This document shows, one piece after another, positions 7,529 through 14,547 of a DNA stretch of 49,834 bases. This DNA comes from a virus, in the IMG/VR virus record IMGVR_UViG_3300017991_000022, positions 1-49,834 of that record, one strand, 5' to 3'. The notes beneath the pieces are model-generated. The model saw only the letters and a list, made by a program, of their open reading frames with translations. It made no database searches and had not been told where the DNA came from. Every line of letters begins with the position of its first letter. Position 1 is the stretch's first letter. A program made the position numbers and the translations under genes.

Positions 7529-8446
7529 TTAGAAACCGTTCTCGGTTAAATTAAAAAATCTACAAATATGGATGAAAGCTTCCTGATAGTACTGCCATCC
7601 AACAAACTTCTTGTTACCGCCAATGGTAATTACGTTCTCATTGAAGTCTTTGTAGTTAATGGTCGCAACCTCTCGACCCATCCTGAGTACGCCCATTGCC
7701 TCTATAGCTCCGGTCAATCTTTTTTGTAGCACAGGGTCTTTGTCTGCTGCCCTGCGGTACGCAGCCAACTGGAGAGGGAAGGTATCGTAGTAGCTCTTTG
7801 AGGTCTTAACATCCACCAGCACCCATATTGGTTTGTCTGGTAGTGGTTTCCATTTTTTGTTGACCTTCTTACGAGCGTTCACTGTTCTAGTATCCTGCCA
7901 TGCAGCCGGAGAAATCAAAGCAATGAGGTCACAAGTACCCGCATACTTCTCCTCGTCCTCGTAGAGGGTGTACTCCACAGCAACTACATCAACTACGTAC
8001 TCATTAATCCATAGGTCGAGGTTCGCCATACGCTTAACCATGTTAGCGTCAGCACCTTGTAACATAAACTCTATGGCCCTGTTACAGTACGCTACCAAAC
8101 TCTCGTCATCCTTCTGAACTACCCCCTCAATCTCCGGTGGGTGGGCAGTCAGTGCATCCGGGAACTTTCGTAGAATCTTAAGTTGGAACAGGTCGTGAAT
8201 AAATGTACCATCATCTGCTGCTGAGTCCGTCTTATCTTTGTAGGCGTAAGCAGCTTCATTAAGGGCATCTTCAAGATTAAATAGCGTATGCTCATCAGCT
8301 ACTCTCTCTTTAATATACTCACATGCACAATTAGCTGCCCATTGTATTAGCTGTGGCTTAGCTATCTTTGCAAGTATAGTGGTAACTGAAGCATACTCCT
8401 CGTTACCCTTCTCATATGTTCTACCTATTTGGTCGTGAAAACTCAT
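7529..8446 (-). CDS. RecB/Cas4-like PD-(D/E)XK nuclease
   Basis: 305 residues. An N-terminal helical segment (YASVTTILAKIAKPQLIQWA) is followed by the nuclease core YAGTCDLIAL ... WVLVDVKTSKSYYDTFPLQLAAY. This fits the D-(E/V)xK plus QxxxY pattern of RecB/Cas4-like phage exonucleases. It probably resects DNA ends for recombination with SSB and the accessory gene downstream. The start overlaps the upstream stop as ATGA, and the stop overlaps a possible ssb start as TAATG, so these genes are coupled. Confidence 0.8.
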   Translation of the reverse strand: MSFHDQIGRTYEKGNEEYASVTTILAKIAKPQLIQWAANCACEYIKERVADEHTLFNLEDALNEAAYAYKDKTDSAADDGTFIHDLFQLKILRKFPDALTAHPPEIEGVVQKDDESLVAYCNRAIEFMLQGADANMVKRMANLDLWINEYVVDVVAVEYTLYEDEEKYAGTCDLIALISPAAWQDTRTVNARKKVNKKWKPLPDKPIWVLVDVKTSKSYYDTFPLQLAAYRRAADKDPVLQKRLTGAIEAMGVLRMGREVATINYKDFNENVITIGGNKKFVGWQYYQEAFIHICRFFNLTENGF

Positions 8447-8964
8447 GCTACCACCTCTTTCACAAAATAATATCCGTCTTTCATAACGGTGACATCTTTT
8501 ACATCTTGAACAAACCGGGTATCAAATGCCGGTACGATGTAATGCCAACCTTTTGGGGATTCATGTTTCTCAATTATCTCAACACCCCTGTCAGAAAGTA
8601 CGGATTCTAACTCATCTGTGTTCTTTGTGTCAAGGTCAATCATAAATTTTTTCTTACCAAACCGACAACAATCTTGAAGCAGGGCGGTACGCCACTCAAC
8701 ATCGATGTAGCCAGCCTTCTCAGGGAAATCGATTAACCTCTTCATCAACCACTTCATAGCCTTAACGGTATCTCTGGCGTTCACTGTGTGGTGGATACGC
8801 CAAGTTCCGCCCAGCATGATACACTTGTTCTCCAGCATCATCAGGTCTTGTATCTCGTCCTTGATGACCGTCCTCAAGCACATCCGCTGGCCGGGAGTCC
8901 TACGCAGAGCCAAGTACATATGTACGAAGTTCCGCTCTTCTTTTATCTCACTGTTACCTGCCAT
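8443..8964 (-). CDS. Candidate AEP-like small primase
   Basis: 173 residues from MAGNSEIKEER, chosen for GGAAGGAAATC before the ATG; 8994 is an alternative start without a good site. KKFMIDLDTKN (D110, D112) resembles AEP primase motif I, and SPKGWHYIVPAFD (H141) resembles motif II. A convincing motif III is not seen, and the protein is short. The phage has a DnaB helicase but no DnaG or other primase, and this gene heads the replication operon, so priming is a reasonable guess. WRIHHTVNARDTVKAMKWLMK precedes the motifs. Confidence 0.35.
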   Translation of the reverse strand: MAGNSEIKEERNFVHMYLALRRTPGQRMCLRTVIKDEIQDLMMLENKCIMLGGTWRIHHTVNARDTVKAMKWLMKRLIDFPEKAGYIDVEWRTALLQDCCRFGKKKFMIDLDTKNTDELESVLSDRGVEIIEKHESPKGWHYIVPAFDTRFVQDVKDVTVMKDGYYFVKEVVA

Positions 8965-9032
8965 GATTTCCTTCCCATACCAAACTGTTTTCATTTAGAG
9001 CTTCTTTTTTTAAAAAATAGAATAAATAATAC

Positions 9033-9061
9033 TTGACAGATTATACCGAGTGTGGTATCGT
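9033..9061 (+). promoter_or_regulatory. Sigma70-type promoter for the plus-strand island
   Basis: TTGACA (9033-9038), exactly 17 bases, then TATCGT (9056-9061; 4 of 6 consensus). Expected transcription start is near 9068, at the ATG (9069) of the HTH gene, which implies a leaderless message. On the opposite strand, TATAAT occurs in the same spacer and may be the -10 for the divergent replication operon, with a weak -35. Confidence 0.55.
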
Positions 9062-9068
9062 ATCGTGC

Positions 9069-9278
9069 ATGCCAAAACAACCAACAGAAAAACAGATTGA
9101 GGCGTATAAACTCTATGCCGAGGGTCTTACCTACAGAGAGATAGGTGAGAGGTGTGGTGGTGTAACCCGATTCGCCATCTACATGCGTCTGCGTCCGCTC
9201 TTTGAACAATACCCTCAGCTTCGCAGGAATATCAAACGCCCCCATGTTTTTCGCCTTTCAGATTGTAATCTTTTTTAA
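9069..9278 (+). CDS. Small HTH DNA-binding protein, 69 aa
   Basis: Starts MPKQPTEKQIEAYKLYAEG, then LTYREIGERCGGVTRFAIYMRL, an HTH of sigma-4/ResD-like spacing. Basic C-terminus (RRNIKRPHVFRL). One of only two plus-strand genes inside the minus-strand early arm. No Shine-Dalgarno is visible, and the promoter places transcription start at the ATG. Likely a regulator of the divergent operons; its target is unknown. Confidence 0.6.
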   Translation: MPKQPTEKQIEAYKLYAEGLTYREIGERCGGVTRFAIYMRLRPLFEQYPQLRRNIKRPHVFRLSDCNLF

Positions 9279-9287
9279 GGATATACG

Positions 9288-9461
9288 ATGCACAAAGAAC
9301 GCCGTTCGGGTTTTTCTAGTCATCTCGACCAAGAAATCCCAAGGGCTACTACAGAAGAGATAGCTGAGGCCAAGGAAACAAAAACGTGCCCACGTTGTGA
9401 TGCTCCACTCGACCTCGCTACCTTCGGTGCTACCTGCCCCGATTGCCCTTTTACATTTTAG
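9288..9461 (+). CDS. Zinc-ribbon mini-protein, 57 aa
   Basis: Starts MHKERRSGFSSHLDQE behind AAGGA. The C-terminal half has KTCPRCDAPLDL and GATCPDCPF, two CxxC pairs of a zinc ribbon. It follows the HTH gene by 9 bases as a two-gene unit and ends 4 bases inside the convergent SPFH gene. The role may be transcriptional (nucleic acid or RNA polymerase binding), inferred from fold only. Confidence 0.6.
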   Translation: MHKERRSGFSSHLDQEIPRATTEEIAEAKETKTCPRCDAPLDLATFGATCPDCPFTF

Positions 9462-10690
9462 TTGATGCTGCCCGGATTGACGATGACTGGAGGCATTTCT
9501 CCACCTGCCATCCATCTTGGGTATGCACCATCCCACTTACGGATACGTTCCTGCTCAACTTCAAGACGCTTTAGAGTTATGAACGCAGGATTCTCCTGTG
9601 CTTCAGCAGCAGCTTCAGCTATCACACGGATACGTTCTGCATCAGCGTTAGCCAGAATCTCAATCTGACGAGCCTTCGCTCCTGCCTCAACCTCGATACG
9701 CTCTTTCTCGATGACCGATGCTTGTTTCTTGGCCATCTCCACGTTCTTAAGCTGCTGAGCCTCAAACACTTTATCAATAGCCTGCTGTACCGCAGGGTTC
9801 TCATATGTAAAACCACCAAACATACCGATAGCTGTCACAGTGATACCTCGGTCTTGGTAGTAGGGCAAAATATCATCTCGTACTGCTTGAATAATCTCGC
9901 CCTTCTTCGCTCGCAGTTCATCCATATCGTACTCAGCACAGATTTCTGCTGCCTTGGCCTGAATCCTAGCCCTGATTTCAGAGTCCATAACAGTAGCCAA
10001 ACTGGTAGAAGCATAGGTATACAAGAACTTCGCTGCATTATCTGCCTCAATCATGGCAGTGCAGTTAAACCCAACAGAGAACCCTACCGAGTCTCTGGAT
10101 TCTACCCAAATCGCCTCGTCTTTGTTACCTGTGCCTTTGTTCGCTTCCGCTACCCACTCTCTGGTCACTGGTCTGCGATTGACCTTGATAACCTTGTGGG
10201 TTGGGATGTATTTACCGTTCCAGCTTCCACGTCCGGTCTGCACCCACTGGTGTAGGATACGTACCCGCTTGGTAGCTACTTGATTGGCTGCCAGATATTC
10301 CTCGCTGGCAAACTTCAACTGCTCAGAAGTCTTACCCTGCATCGGCAGCATGAAAGCTGTCTCGTAGCTCTCGATTTCCACGTACTCTGGCTCGTCATAC
10401 GGTTTGATACAACCTGTCATTGGTAGTACAATCAACAGAGCCAGCACTAGCATCATAATCTTTTTCATGTTCTCAAATCCTAACAATTTTTTCCACCATA
10501 TCGGTATTAACAACAACAGAGGGAGCCATAAAAATTTCTGCAATCGGGCAAGCCCCTCACTAATCAGGTAGCCTTCGTTACTGTCTTGCAACTGCTCAAC
10601 ACCACCCTGATACACGACCACCGGGAAGGTGTAATACAGTACTCCTACCACTGCCAGAATCAGCAGCGTTAACATAATCCTTAACTTCAT
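9458..10690 (-). CDS. SPFH/band-7 (prohibitin/HflK-like) membrane protein
   Basis: 410 residues from MKLRIMLTLLILAVVG (10690), preceded by AAGGAG. Transmembrane segments lie at about 4-22 and 54-66. A second signal-like stretch follows: MKKIMMLVLALLIVLPMTGC, with Cys94 in a lipobox. The SPFH core is EADNAAKFLYTYASTSLATVMDSEIRARIQAKAAE and DILPYYQDRGITVTAIGMFG. It ends in a long Ala/Glu coiled coil (KARQIEILANADAERIRVIAEAAAEA), as in prohibitin/HflC. Such proteins form ring assemblies on membranes. An internal ATG at 10468 behind TAGGAT could yield a separate lipoprotein form. Its phage role is unknown; it may modulate host proteases or membrane integrity. Confidence 0.75.
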   Translation of the reverse strand: MKLRIMLTLLILAVVGVLYYTFPVVVYQGGVEQLQDSNEGYLISEGLARLQKFLWLPLLLLIPIWWKKLLGFENMKKIMMLVLALLIVLPMTGCIKPYDEPEYVEIESYETAFMLPMQGKTSEQLKFASEEYLAANQVATKRVRILHQWVQTGRGSWNGKYIPTHKVIKVNRRPVTREWVAEANKGTGNKDEAIWVESRDSVGFSVGFNCTAMIEADNAAKFLYTYASTSLATVMDSEIRARIQAKAAEICAEYDMDELRAKKGEIIQAVRDDILPYYQDRGITVTAIGMFGGFTYENPAVQQAIDKVFEAQQLKNVEMAKKQASVIEKERIEVEAGAKARQIEILANADAERIRVIAEAAAEAQENPAFITLKRLEVEQERIRKWDGAYPRWMAGGEMPPVIVNPGSIN

Positions 10691-10700
10691 GTCGTTCTCC

Positions 10701-11090
10701 TTAAGCTTCAGCTTGTGGTGGGTCACACCACGTCTCAAATTCTTCGGGATGGGTAGGTATAACCTTTACACCTGTTTCTGTCAACTCTAATTCAAGTTCT
10801 CCAATAAGAAAACCTGCCATAGCTGTGACATTGGTGAACACACTCTCCATAAACTGGTGCAGCTTGTCTATTTCCTCGGATGGCACACTCACCTTACTAG
10901 TCTCTTTGTCGTACGCTCCTTTCCTACCCTTTTGGAGGGCATAGCTAAACCGGGCACACTCTCCGGTCTTTTCTTCAAGCATCAGGTAGGCCAGCTTGTT
11001 GGCTGTCTCTACCACCTTATCCCTGTGTTTCTTCAGGCCATCGATGTACTTCTTATCTGCAACAACATTTATATCTTGGTCAGGTTTCAT
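10701..11090 (-). CDS. Hypothetical protein, 129 aa
   Basis: Soluble, charged and helix-rich (KKYIDGLKKHRDKVVETANKLAYLMLEEKTGE) with an acidic beta-like C-terminal part (GELELELTETGVKVIPTHPEEFETW). It heads the SPFH pair behind AAGGAGATACC, and its stop is 10 bases from the SPFH start. No family recognised. Confidence 0.6.
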   Translation of the reverse strand: MKPDQDINVVADKKYIDGLKKHRDKVVETANKLAYLMLEEKTGECARFSYALQKGRKGAYDKETSKVSVPSEEIDKLHQFMESVFTNVTAMAGFLIGELELELTETGVKVIPTHPEEFETWCDPPQAEA

Positions 11091-11129
11091 GGTATCTCCT
11101 TTATACTACAAAAAAATTTTATTTTTCTC

Positions 11130-11160
11130 TTGACTTTATACTTGACAAGGTTATTATAAT
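11130..11160 (+). promoter_or_regulatory. Possible plus-strand promoter
   Basis: TTGACT (11130-11135) and a perfect TATAAT (11155-11160) are separated by 19 bases, longer than optimal. A second TTGACA lies in between. No convincing plus-strand gene follows, so if active it would make a short or antisense RNA. Confidence 0.3.
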
Positions 11161-11248
11161 GAGCCTTCAAGCCTTTAAGCATTCGCTCATAGCATCATTC
11201 GCTCATAGCAAGTTAAAAATAATTAAGCCTTTAAAGTCTTTCAGGCTC
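11161..11248. repeat. Repeat cluster in gene-free spacer
   Basis: Tandem 16-base units CATTCGCTCATAGCAT at 11180-11195 and 11196-11210 (second copy lacks the last base). A direct repeat AAGCCTTTAA occurs at 11169 and 11225. Inverted GAGCCT/AGGCTC flank the cluster (11161, 11243). This looks like a binding-site array or origin-type element. No coding sequence in this spacer is supported. Confidence 0.5.
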
Positions 11249-11275
11249 TTAACCTCCAATGGAAAAGTCCACCTA

Positions 11276-11521
11276 TTAATTAATGTGGGTTCCCTCGGCG
11301 TAATATTTCAAGACCTCCTCGGTCATGATTTGCCTTTTGAGGGTATCCAACGCACAGATGGCTGAACCACGAAGGTTTGCCGATTTTTCATCCTCGGTTT
11401 CGATGGCCAACAATAACCAACGAATACTGATAAGACCTTGGATGATGTGGTCAGCAGTTTTGCTATCAAGTTCCAACGCACTGGTAATCTCATTAATATC
11501 TTTGATTTTCTCAGAATTCAT
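11276..11521 (-). CDS. Hypothetical protein, 81 aa
   Basis: Start taken at MNSEKIKDINEITSAL (11521) behind ATGGAG, overlapping the upstream gene by 11 bases. All-helical, with leucine-rich heptads and the pattern ADHIIQGLISIRWLLLAIETEDEKSANLRG. No family recognised. It ends the 11.7-11.3 kb gene string before the repeat spacer. Confidence 0.6.
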   Translation of the reverse strand: MNSEKIKDINEITSALELDSKTADHIIQGLISIRWLLLAIETEDEKSANLRGSAICALDTLKRQIMTEEVLKYYAEGTHIN

Positions 11522-11741
11522 CGTTATCTCCATGATAAAAGAACTTAGCTGCTACGTCTGCTCTGATAATCTTCTTGGCTCGCAAGTCCTCGACGTAGTT
11601 ATCCCATTTCTCCAAAACCTCACAGGGGGAGTCCGTTTTCTTCTTGATATTCTCCATGAAGTGGTCGTGCAACTCCTTTAGCTTCCCCCTATGAAGTTTC
11701 TTATGCTTCTTTTTCAAATAACTTGGTAGCTTCTCTGTCAT
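11511..11741 (-). CDS. Hypothetical basic protein, 76 aa
   Basis: Very Lys-rich N-terminus (PSYLKKKHKKLHRGKLKEL) suggests nucleic-acid contact. The remainder is helical (DNYVEDLRAKKIIRADVAAKFF). It overlaps the upstream gene as ATGA (11738) and the downstream gene by 11 bases. No family recognised. Confidence 0.6.
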   Translation of the reverse strand: MTEKLPSYLKKKHKKLHRGKLKELHDHFMENIKKKTDSPCEVLEKWDNYVEDLRAKKIIRADVAAKFFYHGDNDEF

Positions 11742-12196
11742 AGAACCTCAAGAACATCTGACAATATCCTGACTGCCCTTTGAACAGCCTCTTTGTCCAG
11801 CGGAATCATATCCTCGACCTCAAAACCTTCTGAGGTACGCCTGATAAATACATCACCTGAACCAAACAGGTCAGCACGAGATTCCCAATAGTAATCACGT
11901 GTTGCCACTGCTTTTACTTCCATAGCTGGCCTTTGGCTCAGCTTCCTATTGGTGTTGTACGCTGGATGGCCCTTCATGTTCTCAACATTTTTATAACCCT
12001 CTGGATGGGGATTATTTGGGGCATCATTACTGAGCAAAAGCTCTCTGCCTATCCTACACTTAGTACCATGATGACGATACACGTGATGTTGTGCTGCATG
12101 GTATAACTTCTTCGGATAAACCATATCACAATCTGGATGGGCACACTTTAAGCTCTGATACCCTGATTTCTGAACAAACTTTGGAACTACTGGCAT
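11738..12196 (-). CDS. Zinc-finger/HNH-like protein, 152 aa
   Basis: N-terminal CAHPDCDMVYPKKLYHAAQHH has two Cys and clustered His residues as in C2H2 or HNH-type zinc sites. NPHPEGYKN follows, as in some phage HNH relatives. The C-terminal half is beta/acidic (GDVFIRRTSEGFEVEDMIPLD). It overlaps the Cys-rich gene upstream by 10 bases. Function is not assigned; a DNA-binding role is plausible. Confidence 0.5.
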   Translation of the reverse strand: MPVVPKFVQKSGYQSLKCAHPDCDMVYPKKLYHAAQHHVYRHHGTKCRIGRELLLSNDAPNNPHPEGYKNVENMKGHPAYNTNRKLSQRPAMEVKAVATRDYYWESRADLFGSGDVFIRRTSEGFEVEDMIPLDKEAVQRAVRILSDVLEVL

Positions 12197-12447
12197 CTTG
12201 TTATATCTCCTATTTCATATAGCCTAATACATTCGGGGCAAAGGTCAGCCCCTTCTTCATACCTCTGCTTGAGGGTTTCTGGATACTCTTGGTCAGCTTC
12301 ACTACGACAGCCTTCGCAGAAAAGAGCATCACAGGAATCACAACGCCTCACGCATTGGTCACAACATAGCTCTTCGCAAACGTCACAACGTCTGGCATCG
12401 AAAAGCTCTCTACCACACACTCCACAGTCAGGGCCGGGTTCACACAT
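12187..12447 (-). CDS. Cys-rich multi-zinc protein, 86 aa
   Basis: Packed CxxC knuckles: CGVCGREL, CDVCEELCCDQCVRRCDSC, CEGC and a late CPEC, mixed with acidic residues. The spacing resembles B-box/RING or double zinc-ribbon folds more than ferredoxin. It lies between two small genes with short overlaps at both ends. Protein-protein or host-protein binding is a guess. Confidence 0.65.
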   Translation of the reverse strand: MCEPGPDCGVCGRELFDARRCDVCEELCCDQCVRRCDSCDALFCEGCRSEADQEYPETLKQRYEEGADLCPECIRLYEIGDITRCQ

Positions 12448-12649
12448 GAAATGACCTCCTTTCTAATCGTCTTTTCCAAAGCTCTGCTGTGTTCCATACC
12501 TTAGTCCACTTAGCGATAGAACGTGCTGAGCGTTCCAGTTTCTTGATACAATAGCCGGGCATAATATTTTGCAGCATGTTAACAAGTGCTGTGCTGTTCT
12601 CGGCTATCTCGATTTTGTCCATAGCTATTAGTTGTAGTTTGGTAAACAT
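12440..12649 (-). CDS. Hypothetical basic protein, 69 aa
   Basis: Behind AAAGGAG. Contains IAENSTALVNMLQNIMPGYCIKKLERSARSI, then WTKVWNTAELWKRRLERR. The basic, Trp-rich helical C-terminus suggests nucleic acid or membrane contact. It directly follows the SprT-like gene, whose stop is 1 base away. Confidence 0.55.
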   Translation of the reverse strand: MFTKLQLIAMDKIEIAENSTALVNMLQNIMPGYCIKKLERSARSIAKWTKVWNTAELWKRRLERRSFHV

Positions 12650-12650
12650 G

Positions 12651-13169
12651 TTAAACTCCTTTCACTTTGGCAACATAGTATTGTACGCCCACAGGCAATT
12701 GTTGTTCGTGACTACAACACCTCGCTTTACCCAGAGCCAGAGAAGGCTTCATGTAGGTACGTATCACCACACCACATTTCTTACAAGTGAGGATGTGACG
12801 AGCCGGAATGTCAACAACATCACCATCTCCAGCGTGAGCAGATACATGCTGAGAGCCTATTCTCCGGGCGATTGATTCCCACTCAGGGCCATGTGGCCTA
12901 ATATATTCCCGGCTAAGCTCTCCCCATGTTATCATCTGGTCGATAATAGCATGGGCTACCTCGTGGAGGAATATTGACCACATGGTGGCGTAGGTGTTAA
13001 ATTTACCATACGAGTACGATATTTCTATCAGGTGCTTTTTGCGGTAGCAAAGACCTATTGGATGCTCAAAGAAAGCCCACCAAAAGGAGTAAAGGTAATG
13101 CCTACCATCAGCGACACGTAGATACTCGTTTGCTTTTTTCTCAAATGTTCTTAGCTCTGCTTTGGTCAT
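12651..13169 (-). CDS. SprT-like zinc metalloprotease (copy A)
   Basis: 172 residues. HEVAHA at 69-74 is the HExxH zinc motif, and HGPEW at 93-97 gives the third ligand and the SprT-typical HGxxW. C-terminal zinc ribbon CKKCGVVI ... CCSH. SprT/Spartan-type proteins cleave DNA-protein crosslinks; the phage copy could clear proteins from DNA. It overlaps the radical SAM stop as ATGA and shares the family with 15663-16136. Confidence 0.8.
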   Translation of the reverse strand: MTKAELRTFEKKANEYLRVADGRHYLYSFWWAFFEHPIGLCYRKKHLIEISYSYGKFNTYATMWSIFLHEVAHAIIDQMITWGELSREYIRPHGPEWESIARRIGSQHVSAHAGDGDVVDIPARHILTCKKCGVVIRTYMKPSLALGKARCCSHEQQLPVGVQYYVAKVKGV

Positions 13170-13717
13170 GTCAAAATCTCCCTCAAACTTTTTGACAGTA
13201 TAAACAAATCCTCGTTCTGCTGCTCACGTGGAGGACAACCACCGGGCTGTTGTATCTTGTGATAGCCCACGTAGCTCCAACCAGTGTTAAGCTCGGCATC
13301 GACCATACGCTCTTCCTTGGTAGGATGTAGCACCCACAAGCGATAGCTGGCATCAATCATGTTGACAATATCCTGCTCAAATTGAGCAAGCTCGCCATAG
13401 TCTCTGCTGTTGTGCAGGGCGAAGGTAATACCATCGCACAGAGAACATGCCCGGAAAAGCTCGTTGTCATAGCGTGAGATGTACATGAAGATTTTCTTGT
13501 TGACCATATACTTTCTGACGTGCATAATGAAAGCTTCTGTAAGCTCAGCAAACTCCAGAGGCTCACCACCTGTGACAATGATTTCCTCATAGTTATTTAG
13601 AACATCCATTGTCGGCAATACCTGTAATCCTTCCATCTGGTCAGGGTGGGTGTTGCAGCAGTAGTCACACCCCCTGCTGCACACCGTACTCAACATTACC
13701 CTTGCTTTTTTTCTCAT
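13166..13717 (-). CDS. Radical SAM protein (QueE-like size class)
   Basis: 183 residues. Cys13-x3-Cys17-x2-Cys20 (CSRGCDYC) binds the [4Fe-4S] cluster, and VTGGEPLEF is the SAM-binding GGEP motif. The length is a little short for QueE (7-carboxy-7-deazaguanine synthase), and no queC/queD/folE partners are seen. An activating enzyme or a nucleotide-modifying role is equally possible. It is coupled to the SprT-like gene by an ATGA overlap. Confidence 0.75.
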   Translation of the reverse strand: MRKKARVMLSTVCSRGCDYCCNTHPDQMEGLQVLPTMDVLNNYEEIIVTGGEPLEFAELTEAFIMHVRKYMVNKKIFMYISRYDNELFRACSLCDGITFALHNSRDYGELAQFEQDIVNMIDASYRLWVLHPTKEERMVDAELNTGWSYVGYHKIQQPGGCPPREQQNEDLFILSKSLREILT

Positions 13718-13719
13718 GG

Positions 13720-13944
13720 CTATCCCCTAACCTTTTCGCAGTATTCTATGCTACCCTTTGTACCCGGCTTAACTTCGTATTTGCTAGGAACGTAGTTACC
13801 ATAGTAGTCGTAATGGCCTTCTTCCCCCAGCGTACAATAGCCAGCTTCAATCATGGACATACAGAAACGTCCTACCGAGCCTTCCAGCTTCCAAGCCATA
13901 CCGGAATCGATAAGCTCCTGTGCTTGTTTAATTTGTTCGTTCAT
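13720..13944 (-). CDS. Hypothetical protein, 74 aa
   Basis: Helical N-terminus (MNEQIKQAQELIDSG) followed by SVGRFCMSMIEAGYCTLGEEGHYDYYGNYVPSKYEV. It starts with a TAATG overlap after the 13944-14225 stop and has an AGGGGGT ribosome-binding site. No family recognised. Confidence 0.6.
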   Translation of the reverse strand: MNEQIKQAQELIDSGMAWKLEGSVGRFCMSMIEAGYCTLGEEGHYDYYGNYVPSKYEVKPGTKGSIEYCEKVRG

Positions 13945-14225
13945 TAGTTACCCCCTTTTTTGTATTCATCTAATTCCCAACCAAAATCAAAGAAATATCC
14001 AAGTATTTCTTCTTTAGTTCCACCATAATTATGTGTTACAAAAATGTTTAGCTCTTGGTTAGTTACATCCCAATCAAAAACTTTCTCCACGTCTACCCAT
14101 AACCCATCCTCTTCTTCATGCAAAGGCTGCCAGTAGATTTGAAATTCTGGTGGTGGACAAAAAGGTAGCTCAATTCTTTTTACCAGAGTCCTGCCGTGAA
14201 CATCTAGTAACAATTTACATTGCAT
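13944..14225 (-). CDS. Hypothetical protein, 93 aa
   Basis: Beta-rich small protein (CKLLLDVHGRTLVKRIELPFCPPPEFQIYW) with an acidic C-terminal part (YFFDFGWELDEYKKGGN). AGGGGGT site upstream. Possibly a structural or immunity-type protein; no family recognised. Confidence 0.6.
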   Translation of the reverse strand: MQCKLLLDVHGRTLVKRIELPFCPPPEFQIYWQPLHEEEDGLWVDVEKVFDWDVTNQELNIFVTHNYGGTKEEILGYFFDFGWELDEYKKGGN

Positions 14226-14248
14226 AATTTGTACCCCCTTAATTCAAT

Positions 14249-14470
14249 TTACACTCTTGCCAGCATTACTGCGGTTTTAATCACTTCCCAATTAATCCCG
14301 ACATCGGGGTCATGATTTCTCTCAACCATCGTCAAAACACGCTCTGCTTGGCTCTTTGTTAGATTTGGGGCAACTTCAAGAACATCCTCTACAACCCACA
14401 TGGATGTAGCTATGATATCATATGGGTTATAAAAGCTTTTCAGAAATTCTATTAGTTCTTTAACGGTCAT
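14249..14470 (-). CDS. Hypothetical protein, 73 aa
   Basis: Starts MTVKELIEFLKSFYNPYD, then a helical middle, and ends with VIKTAVMLARV. The terminal AVMLAR also occurs near the end of 14547-14852, so the two may be distant duplicates. An AAGGAG site precedes it. Confidence 0.6.
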   Translation of the reverse strand: MTVKELIEFLKSFYNPYDIIATSMWVVEDVLEVAPNLTKSQAERVLTMVERNHDPDVGINWEVIKTAVMLARV

Positions 14471-14503
14471 GGTTTGTCTCCTTTAGTTAGATTTCTATTT
14501 AAT

Positions 14504-14547
14504 AGCGGTGGGCAGGAATCGAACCTGCCCTTAGCCCTTGCACCGCT
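14504..14547 (-). ncRNA. Mini-tRNA-like element (acceptor + T-arm only)
   Basis: On the minus strand AGCGGTG pairs with CACCGCT (7 bp). Inside is an 11-nt linker, then a perfect T-arm GGCAGG-TTCGATT-CCTGCC with the universal TTCRA loop. D and anticodon arms are absent. The 5' base is the last base of the upstream gene's stop codon. A discriminator-like A follows, with no CCA and no T-run, so it is not a plain terminator. Acceptor/T-arm minihelices are known minimal RNase P substrates; an mRNA processing site or a tRNA relic is plausible. Confidence 0.55.

Noticed and set aside
11159-11365. Plus-strand frame of 68 codons after TATAAT
   Set aside because: Overlaps a supported minus-strand gene, and its start lies inside the -10 sequence.
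14504-14529. T-arm and acceptor end as an attP core
   Set aside because: tRNA 3' halves are common integration cores, but no integrase or excisionase gene is visible and the 5' acceptor half is also present.
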